A stretch of DNA of 64,000 bases from Candidatus Parcubacteria bacterium. Its GTDB lineage: Bacteria > Patescibacteriota > Patescibacteriia > PEXW01. Of the stretch, positions 1 to 8,072 are shown in pieces; the stretch's first letter is position 1; every line of letters starts with the position of its first letter. The stretch is from NCBI GenBank assembly GCA_003597955.1, contig QZJU01000006.1:36161-100160 (forward strand), written 5' to 3'. Under the pieces are notes generated by a model. That model was not told the origin of the DNA. It made no database searches and saw nothing but the letters and a program-made list of their open reading frames with translations. Position numbers and translations under genes: made by a program.

Positions 1-641
1 GCTTGAGCGGCAAAGGGCCCCCAATAACCCTGTTGGCGCGCGGATTCCAGGACCACAAACATATTATTCCAATCCGTGTCTGTGAATTTTAAGGTTGACT
101 GGGTTCGGAATTCATCGGTTAAAGCCATGGCCAAGCCAATTTTAGCGGCCATATCCCAGTCGCCGTCGGCTTTTTCTTGGTCCAAAGCCCGTAAAACACT
201 CGTCCAATCTTCTTCCGTGACCAGGCCGGGGTGGAAACGGTCTGAATCCGCACCGCGCAAATGGTGGGCGTGGGAAATAAATAAAGCCCAAGCGTCCCTT
301 TTTCGCAAATCATCCAGCGCATTAAGCAAAGCAGTCCACAAATCTTCGGGCACGACTAAAATCGAACCGCGAGCTGGGTCGAGTAATTTCAAATGCGAAA
401 GCCGCGCGCCGACCGAAAGCCAGTCTTCAGTTTCCTGGAAGCGAGAAAGTTCCGCGATCAACGCGTCCCAGTCTGGATCGGTTATTTCAATTTTTCGGTA
501 CTTTTCCGGATCCAGCATGGCCAACCGGGAGGCGTGCCAGGCAAAATCATGCCAGTGTCGGCCGCGCGAGTAATTCGAAAGCTCTTTGACCATGGCTTGC
601 CATTCTTCCTCGCTGATTTGCACATCCTTTGCAAAAGACAT
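1..641 (-). CDS. Partial repeat protein with about 44-residue W-rich repeats (3' end outside window)
   Basis: An open frame runs from an ATG at 641 off the left edge (at least 213 residues, no stop). I do not recognise the family. The translation shows about five degenerate repeats of 44-45 residues. Each starts with a hydrophobic residue plus an acidic segment and a Trp (SEEEWQAMVKEL, TDPDWDALIAEL, TEEDWTSVLRAL, TDTDWNNMFVVL) and has a second Trp about 17 residues later. The units look helical, like a TPR/HEAT-type solenoid. There is no signal peptide, so it is probably cytoplasmic. A repeat scaffold is inference only; the continuous frame and repeat period are seen directly. Confidence 0.7.
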   Translation of the reverse strand, partial: MSFAKDVQISEEEWQAMVKELSNYSRGRHWHDFAWHASRLAMLDPEKYRKIEITDPDWDALIAELSRFQETEDWLSVGARLSHLKLLDPARGSILVVPEDLWTALLNALDDLRKRDAWALFISHAHHLRGADSDRFHPGLVTEEDWTSVLRALDQEKADGDWDMAAKIGLAMALTDEFRTQSTLKFTDTDWNNMFVVLESARQQGYWGPFAAQ

Positions 642-697
642 ACCCAGATTATAGCCTGCTTAAGCGCTTTAACAAAACCTGGTCGACTTTTTTAAAA

Positions 698-2548
698 TCA
701 GGGATAAGCCTTAATCAGTGTTATGCCGGTGTAGTAATGCTTCAAAATCCAATCGAATGTCAGGCCCTGATCGCGCGCGTACTTTAAAGCCCCAAAAGCC
801 GACATGCCGACCATGTGGTTGCCGCCCCCGCCCTTGATGTAGGTAGTCGGATATGGCGGGCTGGTGCAAATGCCCAAAGGATCATTTACGGAAACCAAGT
901 AAGGGAAATAATCCTTGTCGCCGCCCCAGACTTCGTGATAACTGTGGCTGCGGCCGTCATTGCAGGAAGAATAAGCGGCGACAATCGTGCCCACCGTATT
1001 TTTTTCCGTGATCGCGCTGGGGTGCGTGGCCACCACCCCACGGGTCGTTTGAACGGCAGCGACTACATTTGGAACTTTTAATTCGTAAGCGTAGCCTTCA
1101 TAGACCTGGTCGGTGGAGGAATTGATGTCGTAAAATTCGTCTGCGTGCTTGGTTTTGCGCAAATTGTGAAAAAGCGCATATGAACGCGCCGCGGTCACCA
1201 GGGTTTTTAAAAATTCCGGGGGGCCGCTGTTGCCGCTTTCGGCCAAGCCGCTCAAATATTGTTCCAGAGGAAGTTCATTAATCACCCAAACTAAACCGGT
1301 TGCTGGCGTATGCCGGAACTCTAAGATTCCGCGGAAAAGATTGTAAGGCGTCGACCAGCTCGAAACTTTTAAAATCGTATTCGGGTTTTTGCCCGTAAGC
1401 CTGACCGGAAGTGAAGATTTAATAACCGTTGAATTATAAGTCAGCGTATAAACCCCGGCGCTGTATTGGATTTTTGTTTGACCTTGGGCGGGCACTTCCA
1501 GCAGAACCGTCCCGACCGTGTCCTGAACCAGGTAAATCTGGTCGGAGCTAAAAGTGGCAATATCTTTATTTAGAGAGGTTAAGCCCACGCGAATGATTGG
1601 TTCGGCCGCAAGCGTCACCACCCCATTTTGGATAACCGCTGGTTCAGGAATGGCGACGGTTAAACTCAGCAAACCATTAACAGCGCGGGTTAAGCCGGGC
1701 GCTATAACCTGAACCTTTTCCGTAAATTCACCATATCGATCCGGTGCCTGCAAAGCAAAACGGAAGGTGCCTTTTTGACCGGGTTTGACTTCTTTGGTGG
1801 TTAGTCGGCCCAAGATATTTTTACCGTACCAATTTTTATGGTAGAACTGGCTGGTTCCGGCCAAATCAGCGATAGCTAAGACCACTTCACCCTCGCCCCT
1901 TCGCTGCCAAGTTTTCGTCCCCGTGTTTTTAACAGTGAGTTCAAAAGTCTTGGACTTGCCTTTGGGCATAACATACACAGCCGAAGTTGTCAGCCCGGAA
2001 TCGATTTGATATTGGCTGGTTTTGGGGCCGTCTACCCTGACTAAAATTTTGAAACTTCCGCCGGGCATAAAGTCAACACCCCTTACCGCTAAAGAAAACA
2101 TTTCCACATATTCCCCAGCTTTTTTCGGAGCCTTGAGTTTAAATTTTACCTGCACGCTCTCGCCAGCCTTAACATCTTTGTTTAAGCTCGCCGGCCGCAC
2201 AATCGTCCCCCAAGATTTTTCCTTAAAAACCGTGGCGCGATTCACATCCAGACCGGTTTTGGTCATTTTTACGGCATTGAGCGCCACCAAATTGGCGCCC
2301 TTAGCTTTCCAGGTTTTGGCGCCGGTATTGTTGAAAATTACGCTTAGGTCAATTATTTCACCTGGTTCAGCTTGCAGATAGTAAGAACTACGCACGCCAA
2401 CCGAAGCCCGGTAATCAGGCTTGGATTTTTTGGTCGCCGCTTCAGCGCTTTGCGGATTAACTAGTGCAAAAATAAAAGCGCCCACGAGCATGAGTAAGCC
2501 AAGCGTGGGAAAGCGAAAAAATTCAAAATTATTTTTAAAATTTTTCAT
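698..2548 (-). CDS. Exported SpoIID/LytB-domain protein with N-terminal Ig-like domains
   Basis: Protein of about 616 residues. I place the start at 2548 (MKNFKNNFEFF) because a basic segment and a hydrophobic signal helix follow (LGLLMLVGAFIFALVNP, then SAEAA). An upstream in-frame ATG at 2602 would bury this signal. Two NBR1/CARDB-like beta-sandwich domains follow (NNTGAKTW near residue 75, NTGTKTW near 210). The C-terminal 220 residues are a SpoIID/LytB domain (LPLEQYLSGLAESG, AARSYALFH, GHMVGMS-like end GGNHMVGMSAFGA). Known SpoIID is a peptidoglycan lytic transglycosylase; LytB modifies an amidase. It probably acts on the cell wall outside the membrane. Transcribed divergently from the flippase. 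Confidence 0.85.
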   Translation of the reverse strand: MKNFKNNFEFFRFPTLGLLMLVGAFIFALVNPQSAEAATKKSKPDYRASVGVRSSYYLQAEPGEIIDLSVIFNNTGAKTWKAKGANLVALNAVKMTKTGLDVNRATVFKEKSWGTIVRPASLNKDVKAGESVQVKFKLKAPKKAGEYVEMFSLAVRGVDFMPGGSFKILVRVDGPKTSQYQIDSGLTTSAVYVMPKGKSKTFELTVKNTGTKTWQRRGEGEVVLAIADLAGTSQFYHKNWYGKNILGRLTTKEVKPGQKGTFRFALQAPDRYGEFTEKVQVIAPGLTRAVNGLLSLTVAIPEPAVIQNGVVTLAAEPIIRVGLTSLNKDIATFSSDQIYLVQDTVGTVLLEVPAQGQTKIQYSAGVYTLTYNSTVIKSSLPVRLTGKNPNTILKVSSWSTPYNLFRGILEFRHTPATGLVWVINELPLEQYLSGLAESGNSGPPEFLKTLVTAARSYALFHNLRKTKHADEFYDINSSTDQVYEGYAYELKVPNVVAAVQTTRGVVATHPSAITEKNTVGTIVAAYSSCNDGRSHSYHEVWGGDKDYFPYLVSVNDPLGICTSPPYPTTYIKGGGGNHMVGMSAFGALKYARDQGLTFDWILKHYYTGITLIKAYP

Positions 2549-2639
2549 CACTGCATTTATTTTATCAAGAATTCGGCCAAAAGTCAATAAAAACAAAACC
2601 AATCCACCAAAAAAACGAAATATGTGTTAAGGTATGGGT

Positions 2640-4076
2640 ATGTCGTTAACTCGAAAAATCGCCCTGAATTCCGCGGTGCAGATTGTGGGCAAGGTTTTAA
2701 GCACCATTCTGGGTTTAATCGTCATTGGCTTAATTACCCGAGCCTTAGGCACGGAAAAATTCGGGCATTATGCGACCGCTCTGGCATTTGTGCAAGTTTT
2801 TGGAATTTTGGTGGATTTTGGTTTGTACATAGTCTTGGTCAAAAAAATTTCCGAAGACGAAGCCAATGCGCCAGCCTGGATTAATACGGCTTTTACACTG
2901 CGGCTTTACACGGCGGTTGGATTTTTAATTCTCGCCCCGCTCATTGCTTTATTCACGGCCTACCCCGGGGAGGTTAAAAGCGCTGTTGCCATTGCCACGC
3001 TTTCGACCCTGGCGATCACGCTTAACCAGGTGTTAACCGGCATCTTTCAAAAAGCCTTGCGCATGGACAGGGTAGCAATCGCGGAATTACTTGGCCGCGT
3101 AGTTTTATTGGGCTTGACGATTTGGGTGGCGAAAGTCCACCCAACCGTTAACTGGGTGATGTTAACCGTGGCCGCTGGCTCGGTGGTCAACTTTATTTTC
3201 ATTTTTGTTTTCAGCCGAAAGTTTGTGAAAATTCGGTTAAACTTGGAAAAAGAAAAGGTGAGAATCATTTTAAAGGAAGGCTGGCCTATCGCTTTATCCG
3301 TGGTTTTTAATCTTGTATATTTTAAAGCAAACACTTTAATCCTGGCCGCAGTCAGGCCCGCCAGCGAAGTGGGCCTGTACGGCGCGGCCAACAAAGTTTT
3401 AGAAGTTTTAACCACCTTTCCCGCCATGTTCGCGGGTCTTTTGACGCCATTGCTGGCCGCCGCCTATGCCGCGAAAGATTTAAACCGATTTAAAACCATC
3501 ATCCAGAAAGCTTTTGACAACCTTTTGTTGTTGGCCACGCCTTTGGCTTTGGGTACGGGATTTGTGGCCCACCAAGTAATGTATTTTGTCGGCGGTTCGG
3601 AATTCACACCAGCCGCGCCGGTATTAACTATTCTTATGGTGGCCACGGCCTGCATCTTTTTCGGAAATTTGTTTGCCAATGCTGTGGTGACGGTGAATGC
3701 CCAGCGGAAAATGCTTTGGGGTTATGGTTCTGTGGCCGTCGGGTCGCTGGTAATTTATTTATTAACCATCCCCCGTTTTGGTTTGTACGGCGCTGCGACC
3801 ACAGCGTTTATAAGCGAATTGACAATTGCCTTGACCGCGGCGTATTTGGTGTTTCGGGCTACCAACATAAAATTGGAATATAAAATTCTATTCAAAAATC
3901 TGCTCGCCTGCCTGCCGATGTTGGGAGCCTTGGCGCTTACCCCGAATTTGCATCTGCTTTTTCGGCTGGCTCTCGCCGCCGGCGCTTACTTGGCGGGGCT
4001 CTGGCTCTTTAGGATTTTTCCCGTTACCATCATGAAGGAGATTTTTTCTCGGATAAACTATGCGCGTCGCGATTGA
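2640..4076 (+). CDS. Polysaccharide flippase (MOP/Wzx-like)
   Basis: About 478 residues with roughly 12-14 hydrophobic helices, an oligosaccharide flippase of the MATE/MOP superfamily. The N-terminus (IALNSAVQIVGKVLSTILGLI, then TRALGTEKFGHYATALAF) is typical of Wzx/RfbX transporters. It would move lipid-linked glycan units across the membrane. I prefer the ATG at 2640 over 2634 because a -10-like TAAGGT (2628-2633) ends exactly 6 nt before it, as in the leaderless genes of this window. It overlaps the next gene by 17 nt, so it is the first gene of a glycan operon. Confidence 0.88.
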   Translation: MSLTRKIALNSAVQIVGKVLSTILGLIVIGLITRALGTEKFGHYATALAFVQVFGILVDFGLYIVLVKKISEDEANAPAWINTAFTLRLYTAVGFLILAPLIALFTAYPGEVKSAVAIATLSTLAITLNQVLTGIFQKALRMDRVAIAELLGRVVLLGLTIWVAKVHPTVNWVMLTVAAGSVVNFIFIFVFSRKFVKIRLNLEKEKVRIILKEGWPIALSVVFNLVYFKANTLILAAVRPASEVGLYGAANKVLEVLTTFPAMFAGLLTPLLAAAYAAKDLNRFKTIIQKAFDNLLLLATPLALGTGFVAHQVMYFVGGSEFTPAAPVLTILMVATACIFFGNLFANAVVTVNAQRKMLWGYGSVAVGSLVIYLLTIPRFGLYGAATTAFISELTIALTAAYLVFRATNIKLEYKILFKNLLACLPMLGALALTPNLHLLFRLALAAGAYLAGLWLFRIFPVTIMKEIFSRINYARRD

Positions 4077-5127
4077 TTTGCAAGCTACGGCCGGCCAGCC
4101 GACTGGCTTTGGCCGGTATCTCAGTCAAATTTACAGGGCGCTGAAAAAGGTTGCGCCTGGGGATGTTGAGCTTGTCCAAATCAACTGGGTGAAAAAGAAT
4201 TTACGCACACCGGCGAGGTTGATCTGGGACCAAGTCGGGCTGCCTTTTGCCGCCGCCTGGAAGCGGCCGGATGTTTTATTCGTGCCGGCATTCAGCACGC
4301 CCATTCTTTGGCCGGGAAAAATGGTGGTGGCTTGCCATGATCTAATCGGCCGCCTCTTTCCAGAGAATTTTTCCAGAACAGCCAGGCTATATTGGCACGA
4401 CATCTTGCCAAAAGCTTTGAAATTTGCGGATCAGGTAATTACAATTTCCAATTCCAGCAAAAAAGACATTGTCAGGCTTTTGAAAATTCCAGAATCAAAA
4501 GTGAATGTAACGCCGCTGGCTGCCGACCCGATTTTTCAGCCCAATCAGTCTGAAGCATCCAAAACCCGCATAAAAAGAAGCTATAATTTGCCTCGGCCTT
4601 TTTGCCTGGCTGTCGGCACAATCGAGCCCAGAAAAAATTTGCCCTTTTTGGTTGAGGCTTTTGCGCGTGCCAAAAGGAATGATCATGATTTGGTAATCGT
4701 TGGCAAGCGCGGCTGGGATGCCGAAAATTTGGAAATGCATATTCGAAAATTGCATCTGCAAGATCGAGTAAAGATCTTGGCATATGTACCGGAAACGGAT
4801 TTACCGGTTTTGTACGCCTCGGCCACAGCTCTGCTGTTTCCGTCTTTGTACGAAGGGTTTGGTTTGCCGATTCTGGAGGCCATGGCGTGCGGCACGCCCG
4901 TGGTTGCCAGCACGGCATCCTCAATCCCCGAAGTAGTTGGCGAGGCTGGACTTTACGCCGACCCCAAAGATCTAAATGCCTGGCAAGAACAAATTTCCAG
5001 GATAATCACTGATTCGGTTTTGCAGAGCAAGCTGCGCGTTGAAGGCTTAAACCGGGCAAGGGGCTATACTTGGGAAAAGACCGCCTTGAGAACTTTGGAA
5101 ATATTTTATAAAGTAGCCAAGCTATGA
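4060..5127 (+). CDS. Glycosyltransferase, GT4 family
   Basis: Protein of 355 residues with the two Rossmann folds of GT-B enzymes. The N-terminal part has DLQATAGQPTGFGRY and CHDLIGRLFPENF. The C-terminal nucleotide-sugar site has GTIEPRKNLPFLVEAF, the helix EGFGLPILEAMACGTPVVAS (EX7E motif) and SSIPEVVGEAG. The family transfers sugars from nucleotide donors with retention; donor and acceptor cannot be read here. It starts inside the flippase gene and its TGA overlaps the next ATG (ATGA at 5124-5127), which indicates translational coupling in a surface-glycan operon. Confidence 0.9.
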   Translation: MRVAIDLQATAGQPTGFGRYLSQIYRALKKVAPGDVELVQINWVKKNLRTPARLIWDQVGLPFAAAWKRPDVLFVPAFSTPILWPGKMVVACHDLIGRLFPENFSRTARLYWHDILPKALKFADQVITISNSSKKDIVRLLKIPESKVNVTPLAADPIFQPNQSEASKTRIKRSYNLPRPFCLAVGTIEPRKNLPFLVEAFARAKRNDHDLVIVGKRGWDAENLEMHIRKLHLQDRVKILAYVPETDLPVLYASATALLFPSLYEGFGLPILEAMACGTPVVASTASSIPEVVGEAGLYADPKDLNAWQEQISRIITDSVLQSKLRVEGLNRARGYTWEKTALRTLEIFYKVAKL

Positions 5128-6554
5128 TTACCGCTTTAAACCTGGGCCGCCAATCAAGATTTTTTTTGGCCAGCGCCTGCCTGGTCATTGCCGTGTCTTT
5201 GGCCTTTTTTGGAAGCCGCGAACCAGTTTTGACCTTGTTCGGGCTTTTGGTTTTAGCCGGTTTTGTTTTGTTTTGTTTTAAGCCTTTTTGGGGAATCATT
5301 GCCGTGGTTTTTCTTTTGCCTTTTGAAAGAATCGGCGCCTATGATTACGCGGGCATTACAGTCCGGCCCAGTCAGGTCGTGGCCATTGTTCTTCTGATCG
5401 TCTGGTTGGTCCAGCGGGCATTTCAGGGCCGGTTGGCCTGGCAAAAACAACCAATTTTCTGGCCGGTTGTGTTTTTTTTAGGCATTAACGCCATTGGCCT
5501 GGCCAATTCCGAAAACCTTCAGCGCTCGGTTATGGTTTTTGGCTTTACGGCCTTTACTTTAATTGTGGGCTTGCTGATCCCGCAGATTATCACCAGCGAG
5601 CAACACTTAAAAATTGCCTATGTCGCCTTGGCCGTAACAACGCTCCTGGTTTCCGCTTTTGGCATTTTTCAATTCTTAGGCGATTTAGCCGGCCTGCCAA
5701 ATTCGGTGACAGGTTTACGCGAGCTTTATACCAAGGCGGTTCTCGGCTTCCCCAGAGTCCAGTCAACGGCTTTGGAGCCTTTGTATTTTGCGAATTTTTT
5801 AATTTTTCCAATCTCTTTATTCGTGGCCAGGCTTTTTGGCAAAATCAAAACCAGCGGCTTGCTGGGCTTGCCCCTGCTTATGGTGTCCGGTCTGGTTTTT
5901 GTTTTAACCGTGGCTCGGGGTGGGTATTTTGGTTTGTTGGCTAGCGTACTCGTGATCTTTTTGCTTTCTTGGCGGCAAATTTTAAACCCCGGCAAAGTTT
6001 TGGCGCTTTTTGCTTCGGGCATAATAATTGCCTTTGCCGCCATGCAGCTTTTAGGCAGCGGTACCGACGCCTTTAGCACGCAAAAATTCGGCCAACATAT
6101 TCAGGCTTTATTCACGGGCGCTTCTTTTGAAGAACGCGTGGCGACTTTTGATTTGGCCAACCAAGCGTTTCACGAGCAGCCTTGGGTTGGTATTGGCCCA
6201 GGGCAGTTCGGGCCTTACGCCTCCATAAACCCATTTTTTGAACCCGAAGACGGCTGGAAGATCGTGAACAATCTCACTTTGGAACTGCTGGCTGAAACAG
6301 GAATTTTAGGCTTATTAGCAATGGCCTGCGTTTTTATTGTAATTTTCTGGCGCAGCCTTCGGGTTTTGAAAACTCCAACCTCGCCAAACTTGCGAGCATT
6401 TTTAATCGGCGGTACAGCCGCCTTAGTGGGCATTTTGGTGCAATACCAAACTTTTTCAATTTTATACATTATGCATGTTTGGGTGGCGATCGGCCTGGTC
6501 GTCGCCGCCCAAAATATAATTTTAAAACAAGCCCATGTCGATTCTGGCAATTAG
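5124..6554 (+). CDS. O-antigen ligase/polymerase family membrane protein (first copy)
   Basis: Protein of 476 residues with about 11-12 membrane helices and a Wzy_C-type region. The large periplasmic loop follows ALFTGASFEERVATFDLA and contains WVGIGPGQFG, the usual signature of O-antigen ligase/polymerase proteins. These join glycan chains to a carrier or polymerise repeat units on the outer face of the membrane. It is coupled to the glycosyltransferase by ATGA and overlaps the next gene by 20 nt. Ligase and polymerase cannot be told apart from sequence. Confidence 0.85.
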   Translation: MITALNLGRQSRFFLASACLVIAVSLAFFGSREPVLTLFGLLVLAGFVLFCFKPFWGIIAVVFLLPFERIGAYDYAGITVRPSQVVAIVLLIVWLVQRAFQGRLAWQKQPIFWPVVFFLGINAIGLANSENLQRSVMVFGFTAFTLIVGLLIPQIITSEQHLKIAYVALAVTTLLVSAFGIFQFLGDLAGLPNSVTGLRELYTKAVLGFPRVQSTALEPLYFANFLIFPISLFVARLFGKIKTSGLLGLPLLMVSGLVFVLTVARGGYFGLLASVLVIFLLSWRQILNPGKVLALFASGIIIAFAAMQLLGSGTDAFSTQKFGQHIQALFTGASFEERVATFDLANQAFHEQPWVGIGPGQFGPYASINPFFEPEDGWKIVNNLTLELLAETGILGLLAMACVFIVIFWRSLRVLKTPTSPNLRAFLIGGTAALVGILVQYQTFSILYIMHVWVAIGLVVAAQNIILKQAHVDSGN

Positions 6555-7794
6555 TTTGGGGGTATTAATTTTGTTTTTCGCCTGGCGAAAACCCGTTTGG
6601 GTCGGCCTATTCGTCTTGCTTTTGCTGCCCACTTATCAATTGCGCTTTGAAGTGTTCGGCTTGCCGACCACGGTTTTGGAATTTTTGGTTTGGTTTTCGG
6701 TCGCCGGACTTATCTTAGCCTTGGGTTTAAAAAAAATAAGCTGGCCAAAACTTTCAAATTGGCATTGGCTGGCAACAGTGATTTGGCTGGGTGTTGGGCT
6801 TTTTGGCGTTTGGGTCTCTGGCGATCATTATCAAGCATTGGGCTTGTATCGAGCTTATTTTTTGGAGCCAATTTTGCTAATGCCCTGGCTGGTAATTATC
6901 GCCCAAAGCGAGACCAACCGCCGGTTAGTGCTTTTGGTTTTTAGTCTTCAAATTTTGATATTAGGCTTCATGGCTCTTGGCCAAAGATTCGGACTTTTTG
7001 TCTCACCTTCGCCGTGGATTCTGGAAAATCCCCCTCGGGTTTCCGGCTGGTTTGCTTTTCCCAACGCTTTGGCTCTGTATGTTGCGCCGCTTTCCGCATT
7101 CCTTTTTGGCGCGTGGCTTAAGTTAAGAAGCATAAAAAGTTGGCCGGAAACGCCCTTGTGGATAATTAGCGCTTTTTTTGGTTTTTTGGCATGCTTGCTG
7201 GCAAATTCCCAGGGCGCACTAATTGGTTTAGCTGCAGTTTTGGTGTCAGCCGGCTTTTTTGTTAAGCGCAAGCGGCTGTGGTTCGGCGTGGTCGTCATCG
7301 TCTGCGCCGCCCTGCTCTTTATCCCTATTGTCAGGCAGAAAAGTTTGGAAATAGTTACTGGCGCGGATGTTTCGACGGATGTGCGAAGAGTTTTATGGCA
7401 GGGCACCTGGCGGCTTTTGCAAGCCCGCCCAATTACCGGCGCGGGTTTGGGCAATTTTCCGGAAGTTTACAAGGTTTACAAGCTGCCCCAGCATGTTGAG
7501 TTCTTGCAGTATCCGCATAACTTGATTTTGAATGTTTGGTCAGAAGTGGGTTTGCCCGGCTTAGTTTTTAGTTTAATTGCCGTTATTTGGCTAAGCATAA
7601 GGCTTTTTCAGGCAGTGCGGAATCAGAATCATTGGGCTATGGCCGGAGTTTTTGCGTGGCTGGCTTTAGTGGTCCATGGCTTGGTGGATGTGCCATTTTT
7701 TAAAAACGATTTAGCCATTTTAACTCTGGGACTCTTTATATTTGCAGTATTTCTGCCGCCGGGCGATAAAGCCAAAAACAAAATTCCGTCATAA
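6535..7794 (+). CDS. O-antigen ligase/polymerase family membrane protein (second copy)
   Basis: Protein of 419 residues, the same fold as its upstream neighbour but divergent. It has about 11 hydrophobic helices and a Wzy_C loop with DVRRVLWQGTWRLLQARP and ITGAGLGNFPEVY, followed by YPHNLILNVWSEVGLPGL (compare WKIVNNLTLELLAETGILGL in the first copy). Two adjacent paralogues suggest one polymerase and one ligase in the same pathway, which is inference. It is the last gene of the operon; its stop codon lies between the arms of a 14-bp inverted repeat that probably terminates transcription. Confidence 0.85.
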   Translation: MSILAISLGVLILFFAWRKPVWVGLFVLLLLPTYQLRFEVFGLPTTVLEFLVWFSVAGLILALGLKKISWPKLSNWHWLATVIWLGVGLFGVWVSGDHYQALGLYRAYFLEPILLMPWLVIIAQSETNRRLVLLVFSLQILILGFMALGQRFGLFVSPSPWILENPPRVSGWFAFPNALALYVAPLSAFLFGAWLKLRSIKSWPETPLWIISAFFGFLACLLANSQGALIGLAAVLVSAGFFVKRKRLWFGVVVIVCAALLFIPIVRQKSLEIVTGADVSTDVRRVLWQGTWRLLQARPITGAGLGNFPEVYKVYKLPQHVEFLQYPHNLILNVWSEVGLPGLVFSLIAVIWLSIRLFQAVRNQNHWAMAGVFAWLALVVHGLVDVPFFKNDLAILTLGLFIFAVFLPPGDKAKNKIPS

Positions 7795-7818
7795 ATTCAA
7801 TTTAGACGGAATTTTGTT
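7777..7818. terminator. Bidirectional hairpin terminator
   Basis: Perfect 14-bp inverted repeat: AACAAAATTCCGTC at 7777-7790 and its complement at 7805-7818, with a 14-nt loop containing the TAA of the upstream membrane protein. A/T-rich ends on both sides fit termination of the glycan operon and of the opposing small gene. Confidence 0.75.
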
Positions 7819-7874
7819 AACTTGACTCTGGTTAAAATTTTCCAAAGCCAGTTTTTTGCTTTTGATTGTAAAGT

Positions 7875-7934
7875 TTAGCGCTTCTTCTTCTTTTTGCCAC
7901 CCTTCTTCTTTTTCGCTGCTTTCTTTTTTGCCAT
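7875..7934 (-). CDS. 19-residue lysine-rich peptide
   Basis: ATG at 7934 to TAA at 7875, encoding MAKKKAAKKKKGGKKKKKR. A near-perfect Shine-Dalgarno (AGGAGGTG at 7943-7950) lies 8 nt upstream, and a good promoter lies farther upstream (8005-8033). Eleven of the first eighteen residues are Lys. It resembles histone-H1-like tails or basic extensions of ribosomal proteins, so nucleic-acid binding is a reasonable guess, but I know no family for it. Being the only ORF of its own transcription unit supports expression. Confidence 0.6.
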   Translation of the reverse strand: MAKKKAAKKKKGGKKKKKR

Positions 7935-8004
7935 GGTAATGACACCTCCTCTCAAAATAAACTCAAAGTTAAATGTCAAAAATTATTTTTGCTTAACTAA
8001 AATA

Positions 8005-8033
8005 ATTATAGCACAAAAAATCTCGTCAAGCAA
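8005..8033 (-). promoter_or_regulatory. Promoter of the lysine-rich peptide
   Basis: On the minus strand: -35-like TTGCTT (8028-8033), a 17-nt spacer and a consensus -10 TATAAT (8005-8010) preceded by TGC (extended -10). It leaves a leader of about 65 nt with a strong Shine-Dalgarno. Confidence 0.65.
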
Positions 8034-8072
8034 TGTCAAGAGCCTATTTGACGATTAGGGTTTTAATAAAAA

